DNA of 64,000 bases, taken from positions 1-64,000 of the forward strand of contig CANJME010000015.1 in assembly GCA_947475875.1 (NCBI GenBank). Direction: 5' to 3'. Positions 45,485-52,982 of the stretch are shown piece after piece (the stretch's first letter is position 1; each line of letters starts with the position of its first letter). The translations under genes and the position numbers were made by a program. Below the pieces are notes generated by a model. The model did no database searches. It had not been told where the DNA came from and saw nothing but the letters and a program-made list of their open reading frames with translations. This DNA is from Caulobacteraceae bacterium. GTDB taxonomy: Bacteria > Pseudomonadota > Alphaproteobacteria > Caulobacterales > Caulobacteraceae.

Positions 45485-46741
45485 TTACGGCGCGTGAGGC
45501 GGTTCGATTTCCGGCGGCTCCGGCGGGTCGAGGTGGCCTTCCCATTTGGCGACGACGAGGGTCGCCACCGCGTTGCCGACCACATTGGTTCCGGACCTGC
45601 CCATGTCGAGGAACTGATCGACGGCGAGGATCAGCACCAGCCCCGCCTCCGGGATGCCGAACTGGGCCATGGCGCCCTGGATAATGACCAGGCTGGCGCG
45701 CGGCACGCCGGCGATGCCCTTCGAGGTGATCATCAGGGTCAGCAGCATGACGATCTGGTCGCCGATGCTCAGGTGAATGCCATAGAGCTGGGCGATGAAC
45801 ATGGCCGCGAAGGTCATGTACATCATCGAGCCGTCCAGATTGAACGAATAACCCAGCGGCAGCACGAAGCTCGCGATCTTGGGCGGCACCCCAAAGCGGT
45901 CCAGCGCCTCAAGCGTGCGCGGATAGGCGGCCTCGGATGAGGCGGTGGAGAAGGCCAGCAGGATCGGCTCGCGGATGTAGCGGAGCAAGGTGCCGGCCCG
46001 CTTGCCGACCACCGCGAAAGCCGCCGCGCCGAGGATCAGCCAGAGCAGGAAGAGGCCGAAATAGACGCAGCTGACGAAGATGGCGAAGGTGCCCAGGACC
46101 CCCAACCCCTTGTCGGCGACCACCTTGGTCATGGCCGCGAACACCGCCAGCGGCGAGACGCGCATCACATAGTCGGTGACCTGCAGCATGATCTTGACCA
46201 GGGCGTCGATCCCGTCGGCCATCGGTTTGGCCTTCTCGCCCAAGGCGCTCATGGCCACGCCGAAGAACAGGGCGAAGATGACGATCTGCAGGATGGTGTT
46301 GTTGGTCATCGCCTCGGCGATCGAGCGCGGGAACATCTCCGACAGGGTGGTGGTGATGTCGGGGTGCGTCAGGCCGAGGTTGGCGTCGGCCGGCGGCAGG
46401 GTGAAGTGGCTGTAGTGGCCCGGCTGCAGGACGTTGACGAGGATCAGACCCAGCGTCAGCGACGTCAGGCTGGCCAGGATGAACCAGAACACGGCCTTCA
46501 GCCCCACCCGGCCCATGGCCGCGGAATCGCCCATGTGCATGATTCCCGAAACCAGGGTGGCGAAGACCAGCGGGGCGATGATCATCTTGATCAGCCGCAG
46601 GAAGACGGTGGTTATCAGCCCCAGCCACTTGCTGATCGTGGCGAGCGTGTCGGCATCGGTGACGGCGCTGTGCAGGATGGCGCCTGTGATCAGGCCCAGC
46701 ACCAGGCCGATCATGATGAACAGCGTCAGTTTCTTCGCCAT
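45485..46741 (-). CDS. Dicarboxylate/amino acid:cation symporter (DAACS family)
   Basis: A 418-residue transporter with about eight helices and two re-entrant loops. Family motifs: LLAFSTASSEAAYPRTLEAL (serine-rich hairpin 1), SFNLDGSMMYM (NxDG, cation site) and MITSKGIAGVPRASLVI. It imports C4-dicarboxylates or acidic amino acids with sodium or protons, as DctA and GltP do; the choice between them is not clear from sequence. Confidence 0.92.
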   Translation of the reverse strand: MAKKLTLFIMIGLVLGLITGAILHSAVTDADTLATISKWLGLITTVFLRLIKMIIAPLVFATLVSGIMHMGDSAAMGRVGLKAVFWFILASLTSLTLGLILVNVLQPGHYSHFTLPPADANLGLTHPDITTTLSEMFPRSIAEAMTNNTILQIVIFALFFGVAMSALGEKAKPMADGIDALVKIMLQVTDYVMRVSPLAVFAAMTKVVADKGLGVLGTFAIFVSCVYFGLFLLWLILGAAAFAVVGKRAGTLLRYIREPILLAFSTASSEAAYPRTLEALDRFGVPPKIASFVLPLGYSFNLDGSMMYMTFAAMFIAQLYGIHLSIGDQIVMLLTLMITSKGIAGVPRASLVIIQGAMAQFGIPEAGLVLILAVDQFLDMGRSGTNVVGNAVATLVVAKWEGHLDPPEPPEIEPPHAP

Positions 46742-46891
46742 GCGCCTGGGCCCCTCAAAGCAGGCCCTGAGTTGGACGCGGGGCGGGGTGCGGCGTCAAG
46801 GCCCGATCATTTCTCGGTGTCCGGGATAGCCGCGCCCGCGGTTTTGATCCTATGGTTCCGCTAACCATAAAAACGAAGACGGGGCGGGCGC

Positions 46892-47086
46892 ATGGGCGAG
46901 CAACTGCAATCCTCTCAAAGCAAGCACAGCACGCGTTACAACGCTGCGCGAAAACATCTGGGCGACGGCCACTGGCATGTGCGTATCCGCACCAGCGTCA
47001 TCGTCTGCGGCGCCTGCGAGGCCGCCATCCCCAAAAGCCTGAAACCCAAATTCTGTCCCGTGTGCGGGGCGGGCCGGGTCAGCTAG
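46892..47086 (+). CDS. Small zinc-ribbon protein
   Basis: A 64-residue protein with one C4 zinc ribbon: VCGACEAAIP and FCPVCGAG (CxxC pairs 17 residues apart). The N-terminal half is polar with RYNAARKHLGDGHWHVRI. Function unknown; ribbons of this kind bind nucleic acid or protein partners. Divergent from the symporter and overlapping the next gene's stop by 4 bp. Confidence 0.6.
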   Translation: MGEQLQSSQSKHSTRYNAARKHLGDGHWHVRIRTSVIVCGACEAAIPKSLKPKFCPVCGAGRVS

Positions 47087-47409
47087 CCCACCCCCGTCAC
47101 CGCCCGGATGAAGAGGTCGGCGGGTATGAACCCGCCCCAGGCGCCCTTGTCGAGCATCCACGGCAGGCACCCGAACCCGGCGTCGAGGATGGCGATGGTC
47201 GAGAGCAGCATCAGCAGCCGGCCGATGGCGATCGTCGCATGCAGATGGATCAGCGGCGTCAGCGGCGGTCCGGCGAAGTCGGGCTTGCGGAAAATGAAGC
47301 TGGGCCAAAAGCCGATGAAGAACACCACCAGCATGGCCATCACCTTGCCGGAATCGAACAGCCGCTCTCGCCGCGGCCGCGGCGTCTCGAGGACGCTGTC
47401 ACTGGCCAT
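47083..47409 (-). CDS. Hypothetical membrane protein
   Basis: 108 residues with two hydrophobic segments (about 24-40 and 58-78) and an Arg-rich N-terminus. It is a clean frame on the minus strand, converging with the zinc-ribbon gene. I do not recognise the family. Confidence 0.6.
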   Translation of the reverse strand: MASDSVLETPRPRRERLFDSGKVMAMLVVFFIGFWPSFIFRKPDFAGPPLTPLIHLHATIAIGRLLMLLSTIAILDAGFGCLPWMLDKGAWGGFIPADLFIRAVTGVG

Positions 47410-47504
47410 GCGAGCCGCCCCCCGGATGCGTTGGGGGAGAGATTAGCTTAGGTTTGGGGGATGGCTAGCTGGGGGCGGGACGAGCGACCGGACCTTCTCC
47501 AGCC

Positions 47505-48347
47505 TCACATCCCCCGCTTCTGCGGCAGCAAATCCGGGAACACCCCCTCGCGCCCCTCGGCTTTGGCCCTGAAAGCTTCGGCCATGTGCTGGCGGCCGAA
47601 CATGCCGCTCTGCCAGGTCGCGATGTAATCCAACCCGTCGGCGATGGTGTGGTCGCGGGCATAGTTGATCATCACCTTGGAGCCGGCCACGGCCAGTGGG
47701 TTCTTGGCCGCGATCTCGCGGGCGGCGGCGAGGGCGTGGGCGATGCAGGCCTCGTGGCTTTCCAGCACGGCGTTGACGAGGCCGATCTCGCGGGCCTTTT
47801 CGGCGGGCAGGCGCCGGCCGGTGTAGGCGAGCTCGCGCACCCAGCCCTCGGGGATCAGCTTGCACAGCCTGGGGAAGGTGCCGACGTCGGCGGTCATGCC
47901 GATGTTGATTTCCATGATCTGGAAGAAGGCGTCGGCGGAGGCATAGCGGATGTCGCACGCGCTGGTCATGTCCACCGCCCCGCCGATGCAGCCGCCCTGG
48001 ATGGCGGCGATCACCGGCATGCGCGCCTCGTCCAGGCAGCTGAATACGTCCTGCAACGAGTGGACATAGCGGCGGAACATTTCGCCCGCGACCTCGCGGT
48101 CGGCCGGGGCGGAGAGGGCGGATGACGGATCGCCGAACACCGCCAGATCCATGCCGGCCGAGAAATGCTTGCCAGTCGAGGAGATGACGATGCAGCGGGC
48201 CTTCGCCCCATCATCGATGTCGCGGACGATGGCCGGCAGCTCGTTCCAGAACGCCTTGTTCATGGAATTCAGCGCCTCGGGCCGGTTGAGGACGATGTGG
48301 GCGACGCCGTCAGAGAGGGTGACGTCGAAACAGGTGTGGGTGGTCAT
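47505..48347 (-). CDS. Crotonase-family protein, probable delta(3,5)-delta(2,4)-dienoyl-CoA isomerase
   Basis: 280 residues from ATG 48347; upstream open frame is repeat DNA. Crotonase fold with oxyanion segments STGKHFSAGMDLAVF and AAIQGGCIGGAVDMTSACD. The segment QIMEINIGMTADVGTFPRL matches the dienoyl-CoA isomerase pattern, with acidic residues at the three positions (Asp in AVDM, Glu in MEIN, Asp in TADVG) used by that enzyme. It would act in oxidation of unsaturated fatty acids. Plain enoyl-CoA hydratase is the alternative. Confidence 0.82.
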   Translation of the reverse strand: MTTHTCFDVTLSDGVAHIVLNRPEALNSMNKAFWNELPAIVRDIDDGAKARCIVISSTGKHFSAGMDLAVFGDPSSALSAPADREVAGEMFRRYVHSLQDVFSCLDEARMPVIAAIQGGCIGGAVDMTSACDIRYASADAFFQIMEINIGMTADVGTFPRLCKLIPEGWVRELAYTGRRLPAEKAREIGLVNAVLESHEACIAHALAAAREIAAKNPLAVAGSKVMINYARDHTIADGLDYIATWQSGMFGRQHMAEAFRAKAEGREGVFPDLLPQKRGM

Positions 48348-48416
48348 GCGTGGGGCTCCGTGTTTCCGCGATAACAACCACGCTTTCATTGGACGCGCGA
48401 GAGTAGCCCCAATATT

Positions 48417-48522
48417 CCGATTGTCCCCGCGAAGGCGGGGACCCATCCGAATGTTGGATATCTCAAACCGGCCTTTGATCTGGATATAGTGTTTGGATCC
48501 CCGCTTTCGCGGGAGCAGTCGG
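48417..48522. repeat. CCGATTGTCCCCGC-family inverted repeat, copy 3
   Basis: Left end CCGATTGTCCCCGCGAAG, right end (reverse complement) CCGACTGCTCCCGCGAAAG, about 45 bp between. It lies between the aminotransferase stop and the crotonase start, both on the minus strand. Confidence 0.85.
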
Positions 48523-48535
48523 TGGGAAAAGGAGC

Positions 48536-49693
48536 CTACCCCCGCGCCTTCGCCAGCCGCCTCGCGCCCTCGTCCAGCACCTCGTCGGATTTGGCGAAGC
48601 ACAGGCGCAGGATGTTGGTGACCGGGTTCTCTTCATAGAAGGCCGAGACCGGGATCGAGGCGACGCCGTGTTCGGCCACGGCGCGCAGGGCGAAGTCCCG
48701 GTCGGGCTCTTTCACGCCTGAGGCCGCCAGGTCAATGTTGAGGAAATAGGTGCCGGCGGAGGGCAGGACCTCAAAGCCTTCGGAGGTCAAGGCAGCGGTC
48801 AGGCGGTCGCGTGAGCGCTGCAGCTCGGCGGGCATCGTCTCGAACCAGTCGCCCGGATTGTTCAGCCCCTCGGCCACCGCGGCCTGAAGGTTGGGCGGGG
48901 TGGTGAAGGTCAGGAACTGGTGGGCCTTGAGGATGACGCTGAGAAGCGGCGGGGCGGCGCAGATGAACCCCACCTTCCAGCCCGTCAGACCAAACATCTT
49001 GCCGGCCGAGCCGATCTTGACGGCGCGGTCGCGCATGCCCGGCATGGCGATCAGCGGCAGGTGGCGCGCGCCATCGAACACCACTTCTTCCCACACCTCG
49101 TCGCAGACGCAGATCAGGTCGTGCGCCACACAGATCCCGGCGAGCAAGGTGAGGTCTTCGGCGCCATAGACCACGGCGGCGGGATTGAGCGGGTTGTTGA
49201 GCGCGATCACCTTCGTCTTCGGCGTGATCAGCGCCTCGATCATGAACCGGTCGAACCGGAAATGCGGCGGCTCCAGCCTCGCCAGCACGGCCTTGGCCCC
49301 CGCCAGCCGCACCATAGGCGCATAGGAATCATAGAGCGGCTGGAAGAGGATCGCCTCGTCGCCGGGCGAGAGCAGGGCCAGGAAACTGGCCGCCAGCGCC
49401 TCGGTGGCGCCCGAGGTGATGATCACCTCGCGCTCCCAGTCCAGTTCGAGGTTCTGCCGCCGACCATAGTGGCCGGCCACCGCCTGTCGCAGGTCGGGTA
49501 TCCCGGCCATCGGCGGGTACTGGTTCAAGCCGTGCATCACCGCCTCGGCCGCCGCCCGCCGCACGAACTCCGGCCCCGGCGCATCCGGAAACCCCTGGCC
49601 CAGGTTGATCGCCCCATGCTTGCGCGCCAGCCCCGACATGACGTCGAAGATCGTGGGCGGCAGGGCGGAAAACAGCGGGTTCATGTGGGTCAA
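48536..49693 (-). CDS. Class I/II PLP aminotransferase (MetC/YbdL-like)
   Basis: A 385-residue fold-type I aminotransferase. INLGQGFPDAPGP, ITSGATEALAASFLALL, NNPLNPAAVVY, ICVCDEVWEEVVF and PLP-lysine KIGSAGKMFGLTGWKVGF. The GQGFPDxxGP and VWEExVFDG pattern resembles methionine/kynurenine aminotransferases (YbdL group). The substrate is not certain. Upstream of the crotonase gene on the same strand. Confidence 0.87.
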   Translation of the reverse strand: MTHMNPLFSALPPTIFDVMSGLARKHGAINLGQGFPDAPGPEFVRRAAAEAVMHGLNQYPPMAGIPDLRQAVAGHYGRRQNLELDWEREVIITSGATEALAASFLALLSPGDEAILFQPLYDSYAPMVRLAGAKAVLARLEPPHFRFDRFMIEALITPKTKVIALNNPLNPAAVVYGAEDLTLLAGICVAHDLICVCDEVWEEVVFDGARHLPLIAMPGMRDRAVKIGSAGKMFGLTGWKVGFICAAPPLLSVILKAHQFLTFTTPPNLQAAVAEGLNNPGDWFETMPAELQRSRDRLTAALTSEGFEVLPSAGTYFLNIDLAASGVKEPDRDFALRAVAEHGVASIPVSAFYEENPVTNILRLCFAKSDEVLDEGARRLAKARG

Positions 49694-49744
49694 GCTTCAA
49701 TACCGGGCTTCCCCCGCGTCCGATAGCGCTCTAGTCCCCCGCCC

Positions 49745-49924
49745 ATGGCCAAACTCGACCATCCCATCCCCAAGCCGCCGCCGATGCCGGACGAGGCCGA
49801 GTGCTGCCATCGCGGGTGCGAGCCCTGCATCTTCGACTATTACGACAAGGCCATGGAGCGCTGGGAGGCGCGGGTGCGGGCGCTGGGGCATGACCCGGAA
49901 GAGCTGAAACGGAGGACGCCATGA
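49745..49924 (+). CDS. Oxidoreductase-like N-terminal domain protein (59 aa)
   Basis: A 59-residue gene, ATG 49745 to TGA 49924, with a Cys-rich motif AECCHRGCEPCIFDYYDKAMERW that is typical of the small Oxidored-like family (CCxxGCxxCVxDxYxxxLxxY); shown here as pieces CCHRGCEPCIFDYY and AMERWEARVRAL. The fourth-cysteine pattern suggests metal binding. Its stop overlaps the next gene's start (ATGA), so they form an operon. Confidence 0.8.
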   Translation: MAKLDHPIPKPPPMPDEAECCHRGCEPCIFDYYDKAMERWEARVRALGHDPEELKRRTP

Positions 49925-50334
49925 GCGTGAGAACAGGTACGGCTGCAGCGTTGCTGCTGCTGGTTTTGGGCCAGGCGGCGCTGGCCCAGACGCCGCCGCC
50001 GGCCTCGCCTGAGCCGGTGAACAAGGACGCCAAGTGTCTGGCGCTGGGCGTGGCGATGAACACGAGCGCCAACAACGACGACCGCACCCGCGCGGCGGGC
50101 AACCTCCTGACCTATTTTTATCTCGGCCGTATCAGCGCAGCCGGCAAGCAGGTCGATCTCGACAGAGCTCTGGAGGCGGTGCGCACCGAAACCCGCAATG
50201 GCGCCGGACCTCTGCGCGATGACTGCAGCGCTCTCTTTACCGCAGCCCAGGGGCTGACGGTCGCCAGGCCCGACCCGGCGGACACGCCCGCTCCGGCGCC
50301 GTCAAGAACGATACCGGCGCCGAGCGCGCCCTAG
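49921..50334 (+). CDS. Hypothetical exported protein
   Basis: 137 residues with a signal peptide (cleavage after about residue 22, ALAQT), a Pro-rich mature start, a helical middle part with two cysteines (KCLALG and DDCSALF) and a Pro/Ala-rich tail. Found in operon with the 59-residue oxidoreductase-like gene. I do not recognise the family. Confidence 0.65.
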   Translation: MSVRTGTAAALLLLVLGQAALAQTPPPASPEPVNKDAKCLALGVAMNTSANNDDRTRAAGNLLTYFYLGRISAAGKQVDLDRALEAVRTETRNGAGPLRDDCSALFTAAQGLTVARPDPADTPAPAPSRTIPAPSAP

Positions 50335-50363
50335 GGCAGAACTCACCAGCGCCTGATGCGCCT

Positions 50364-50651
50364 TCAGGCCGGATCGAAGCGCAGCAGCAATGCGGCCAGT
50401 TCGGTTTGCCGCACGTCGCTGACGCCATGGCGTTCGACGTCGTCGCGCCTTTCGCGGGCCGCCACGCGGGCCACCAGGCCAACAATGGCCGAGGCCTGGG
50501 TATGATTGACCCCGCCTGAATTCAGATAATAAACGATGGACTGCCGGGGTACGCCGATGGCCCTGGCCATGCCGCCTTGCCAGACTTTTCCGAACAGCGT
50601 CTCGCCGATTTCTTGTATTTCCGCCGATGTCAGTTCGAATGTGAGGGCCAT
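50364..50651 (-). CDS. Small helix-turn-helix-like DNA-binding protein
   Basis: 95 residues. The central WQGGMARAIGVPRQSIVYYL has the spacing of a helix-turn-helix (Ala-Gly turn, then recognition helix), as in phage-type or XRE-like regulators. TATACAAAATGG lies at the start, so a leader of only a few bases is possible. It faces an AT-rich, palindrome-containing region that may include its operator (CGCATA-ATAA-TATGCG at 50771-50786). Confidence 0.55.
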   Translation of the reverse strand: MALTFELTSAEIQEIGETLFGKVWQGGMARAIGVPRQSIVYYLNSGGVNHTQASAIVGLVARVAARERRDDVERHGVSDVRQTELAALLLRFDPA

Positions 50652-50860
50652 TTTGTATATTTCAGCCTAGCACGGATCGTTCTGGAATCCGGCAGACAAA
50701 ATCGATCTCGGAAAATTCGCTTGATTACTATTCAGATAGCAAAGACTATTACTTAACCATCGGGGTATTGCGCATAATAATATGCGAATTGACTCGACAA
50801 TCGTCATATTCGACCGTCCGATGGTTCCCATCACCGGCAAGCTGATGGCCGCCGGCGGCT
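50652..50860. other. AT-rich intergenic region with palindromes
   Basis: The stretch 50690-50815 is much less GC-rich than its surroundings. It holds CGCATAATAATATGCG (arms of 6 bp, spacer 4), a GACTC (GANTC) site at 50791 and a possible plus-strand promoter TTGATT-17-GACTAT near 50723-50751. No gene is evident. Confidence 0.5.
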
Positions 50861-50969
50861 GAGAGATACGCGTCGCGCTCCCGCCTTGAGGCTGGAAAGA
50901 TGACGTCCGACCTTTCCGGCCACAAATCTCGGCCGTGGTCCATCCCAACCGGATCATGACCTTCGCGCG

Positions 50970-51058
50970 CGACCGGGGCGGTATCCCTTGAGCCCCGGTC
51001 ACCTCGCGTCTGCTCGGTGGAGGTCCACCCCCCGTTCCCCCACGGAGCAGCTTTTTTT
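50970..51058 (+). ncRNA. Candidate small RNA ending in an orphan intrinsic terminator
   Basis: GACCGGGGC (50971-50979) pairs perfectly with GCCCCGGTC (50992-51000), and a terminator follows directly. No plus-strand coding gene lies within 630 bp upstream. The 5' end is unknown; the transcript could start in the AT-rich DNA near 50750. It might instead be the far 3' end of the 49921 gene's transcript. The loop CCCTTGAGCC resembles part of 6S RNA, but the rest does not clearly fit. Confidence 0.3.
51010..51058 (+). terminator. Rho-independent terminator with seven T residues
   Basis: CTGCTC-G-GTGG pairs with CCAC-G-GAGCAG (one mismatch) followed by CTTTTTTT. An alternative inner stem GGTGGA-GG-TCCACC is also possible. 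It works only for plus-strand transcription. Confidence 0.7.
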
Positions 51059-51210
51059 GAGTTCCGGGGGACCTTTGTTCTCCAAAGACTGCGGCGCTAG
51101 CTGTTTTAGCGAAAGAAGCCGCTTCATGCAGGGCAGGCCAGCTCCCGGCGCGCAGTCAGAGGGATCAGGCGCTATCGGCCCGGCTTTCGCCGGACCTGCT
51201 TGAGCGCGGG

Positions 51211-51913
51211 CTAGGACAGAACCTGGATGACCACGCGGCGGTTTTCCGCCCGGCCGGCCCGGGTGTTGTTGGGCGCGATCGGGTTGCTCTCGCCGTAAGA
51301 GATGGTGTTGATCCGGTTCAGCGGCACGCCATGGGATGAGAGATAACGGCGTACGGCCTCGGCGCGCTCGGCGCCCAGCCGTTCATTGACCTGCGGCGAG
51401 CCGGTGGCGTCGGCGTAGCCCTGAATCTCCAGATAGACGTTCTTGTTCTCGGCCCGCAGGCGGGTGACCAGCTCGTCGAGCCGAGCCGAGCCGAGCCTGG
51501 GCCTCGGGCGTCAGCTGCGCCTTGTTGGCGGGGAACTTGATGCTGTCGTCGGTGAGCACCACCGAATACATGAACTTGCCCTCGGCCAGTACGCCGGCGG
51601 CCTTGGCCCGATCAAGCGCTTCCTGAGCGGTGGCGCCAATGCGGCCGACCTGGCCGTTCAGCGAACTGACCTGACCGCCGAGCTGGTCGACCTGACCGCC
51701 GACCTTGCCAAGCTGGTCGCCCTGGTTGTTGAGCGCGCCCTGGGTCGAGGCGAGCTCGCTCTGGGTGCGGCTGATCTCGGCGGCATTGGCCTGGGCCTGG
51801 GCGTCGACGGGAGCGACTGCCTTGGCGATGTCCTCTTTGGTGGCGCAGGCGGAGAGGGAAAGGGCGCCCAGCACGGCGACGCCGCTGACAAACCCGGAAT
51901 GCAATGACCTCAC
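51211..51913 (-). pseudogene. OmpA-family lipoprotein, frameshifted at a pentanucleotide repeat
   Basis: The GTG start at 51913 gives a lipoprotein signal (LGALSLSAC lipobox), then a coiled-coil region rich in Gln and Ser (LGKVGGQVDQLGGQVSSLNG). The C-terminal OmpA/Pal peptidoglycan-binding domain (VYLEIQGYADATG, RLGAERAEAVRRYL, ISYGESNPIAPNN) is read in a different frame. The frames meet at (GAGCC)4, 51478-51497: two or five copies would restore one frame of about 230 residues. It may be an assembly error, a dead gene or a phase-variable one. Everything else is intact. Confidence 0.8.
51478..51497. repeat. Pentanucleotide tandem repeat (GAGCC)4 in the OmpA-family gene
   Basis: Four perfect GAGCC units (GGCTC on the coding strand). 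With the present count the reading frame breaks; n=2 or n=5 keeps it open. Confidence 0.95.
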
Positions 51914-52047
51914 GGAACTGATCCTTCTTTGGTGAACTTGAGTCCCCGGGAGGGAAACGCAACTGTCACGCTTCTGTTCCCGGTCGGATGTGACGGCTCG
52001 CCACGATGGTGACACCGGCGCAATATCCAAAAGCGCCTGAATAGCCG

Positions 52048-52794
52048 ATGAACATGCGATTGCCTCTTGAACAGACAGGTCCCAGGGCCGGGCGGCGGCA
52101 AGGTGAGCGCCGGATCGGGATGGCCGCGGCCCTCAGTATCGCCGGACATGTGGCCGTGCTGCTCGCCCTCTTCTGGACCCCGCATGCGAAACCCCGGCCG
52201 CCGGGCGAGGATTTCGTCATGGTCTCGGTGATCGCCGCGCCCGCGCCCGCCCCGGCGCCCTCGGCAGCCGCCAAGCCCAAGGTAAAGCCGGCCAAAATGC
52301 CCACCGTCAAACCCGTCAAGGCTCCGGTCAAGCCGCCGCGCCAGGCCCCCAGCCCGATCGCCGCCAAGGCGCCCGCCGCGCCCACCGCCCCCGAACTCAG
52401 CGACGCCCAGCTGGCGGCCGCCACTACCGCCCGCACCGGATCAGGTTCGGGCAGCGGCGCCGGTTCGGGCGGGCGGGACTGCAACATGGTCCAATGGCTC
52501 GAGACGGCGCTGCGCCGTGACCCCGAGGTGCAGACGGCCATGGCCGCCGCCCATCGCGGCCGCCCGATGCTGGTCTGGGACCGCCGCTGGATCCGCAGTC
52601 AGGGCGAGGACGGCGAGGGCCTGGCGATCGTCCGCGAGGCGATGATGGTGCACATCGCGTTCGCGCCGGCCGCCTGCAAGGCCGACCCGGTGCGGGGCCT
52701 GGTGCTGATTTCATTGAACGATACGCCGGGCGCGCCAAAGCTGGCGCTCGGCGCCGGTGACTGGCGATGGACGGATTTGCTGGGCGGGCGGTGA
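52048..52794 (+). CDS. TonB-like protein
   Basis: 248 residues with one N-terminal signal-anchor helix (about 24-43), a long Pro/Lys/Ala-rich periplasmic stretch (about 60-125) and a small C-terminal domain with two conserved cysteines (RDCNMVQWLETAL and APAACKAD). The layout is that of a TonB energy-transducing protein, but the C-terminus is not a clear TonB domain. I see no ExbB/ExbD gene. Divergent from the OmpA-family gene. Confidence 0.55.
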   Translation: MNMRLPLEQTGPRAGRRQGERRIGMAAALSIAGHVAVLLALFWTPHAKPRPPGEDFVMVSVIAAPAPAPAPSAAAKPKVKPAKMPTVKPVKAPVKPPRQAPSPIAAKAPAAPTAPELSDAQLAAATTARTGSGSGSGAGSGGRDCNMVQWLETALRRDPEVQTAMAAAHRGRPMLVWDRRWIRSQGEDGEGLAIVREAMMVHIAFAPAACKADPVRGLVLISLNDTPGAPKLALGAGDWRWTDLLGGR

Positions 52795-52878
52795 CGCCGG
52801 AGGCCGACTGACAGTCACAAAAATGTTTTTTTGCGTCGTTGCAACGCCGGAGCCCATTGACCGGGTATTAACCGTGTG

Positions 52879-52925
52879 GCCCCATACCTAGGGTGTTGGG
52901 GTGATTTGCCCACAACATGTAGCGC
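52879..52925 (+). promoter_or_regulatory. Tandem NrdR-like boxes upstream of nrdA
   Basis: Two 16-bp sites, 52879-52894 (around ATACCTAGGGTG) and 52910-52925 (around CACAACATGTAGCG), resemble the NrdR box pattern CxAcATcTAG. Their starts are 31 bp apart, about three helical turns, as in known NrdR-controlled promoters. A possible -35 TTGACC lies at 52857. Confidence 0.5.
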
Positions 52926-52982
52926 CGAAAGTCCCTCAAAAGGCTTGAACGGGCGCACCAGGGGCATAAGGTAAACCGGGCT

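Noticed and set aside
50940-51060. 6S RNA
   Set aside because: Only a CCCTTGAGCC string fits; the large central bubble and long closing stems of about 180 nt are not evident.
50988-51203. A 71-codon plus-strand ORF
   Set aside because: It contains the terminator hairpin and T-run and has no recognisable motif or ribosome-binding site.
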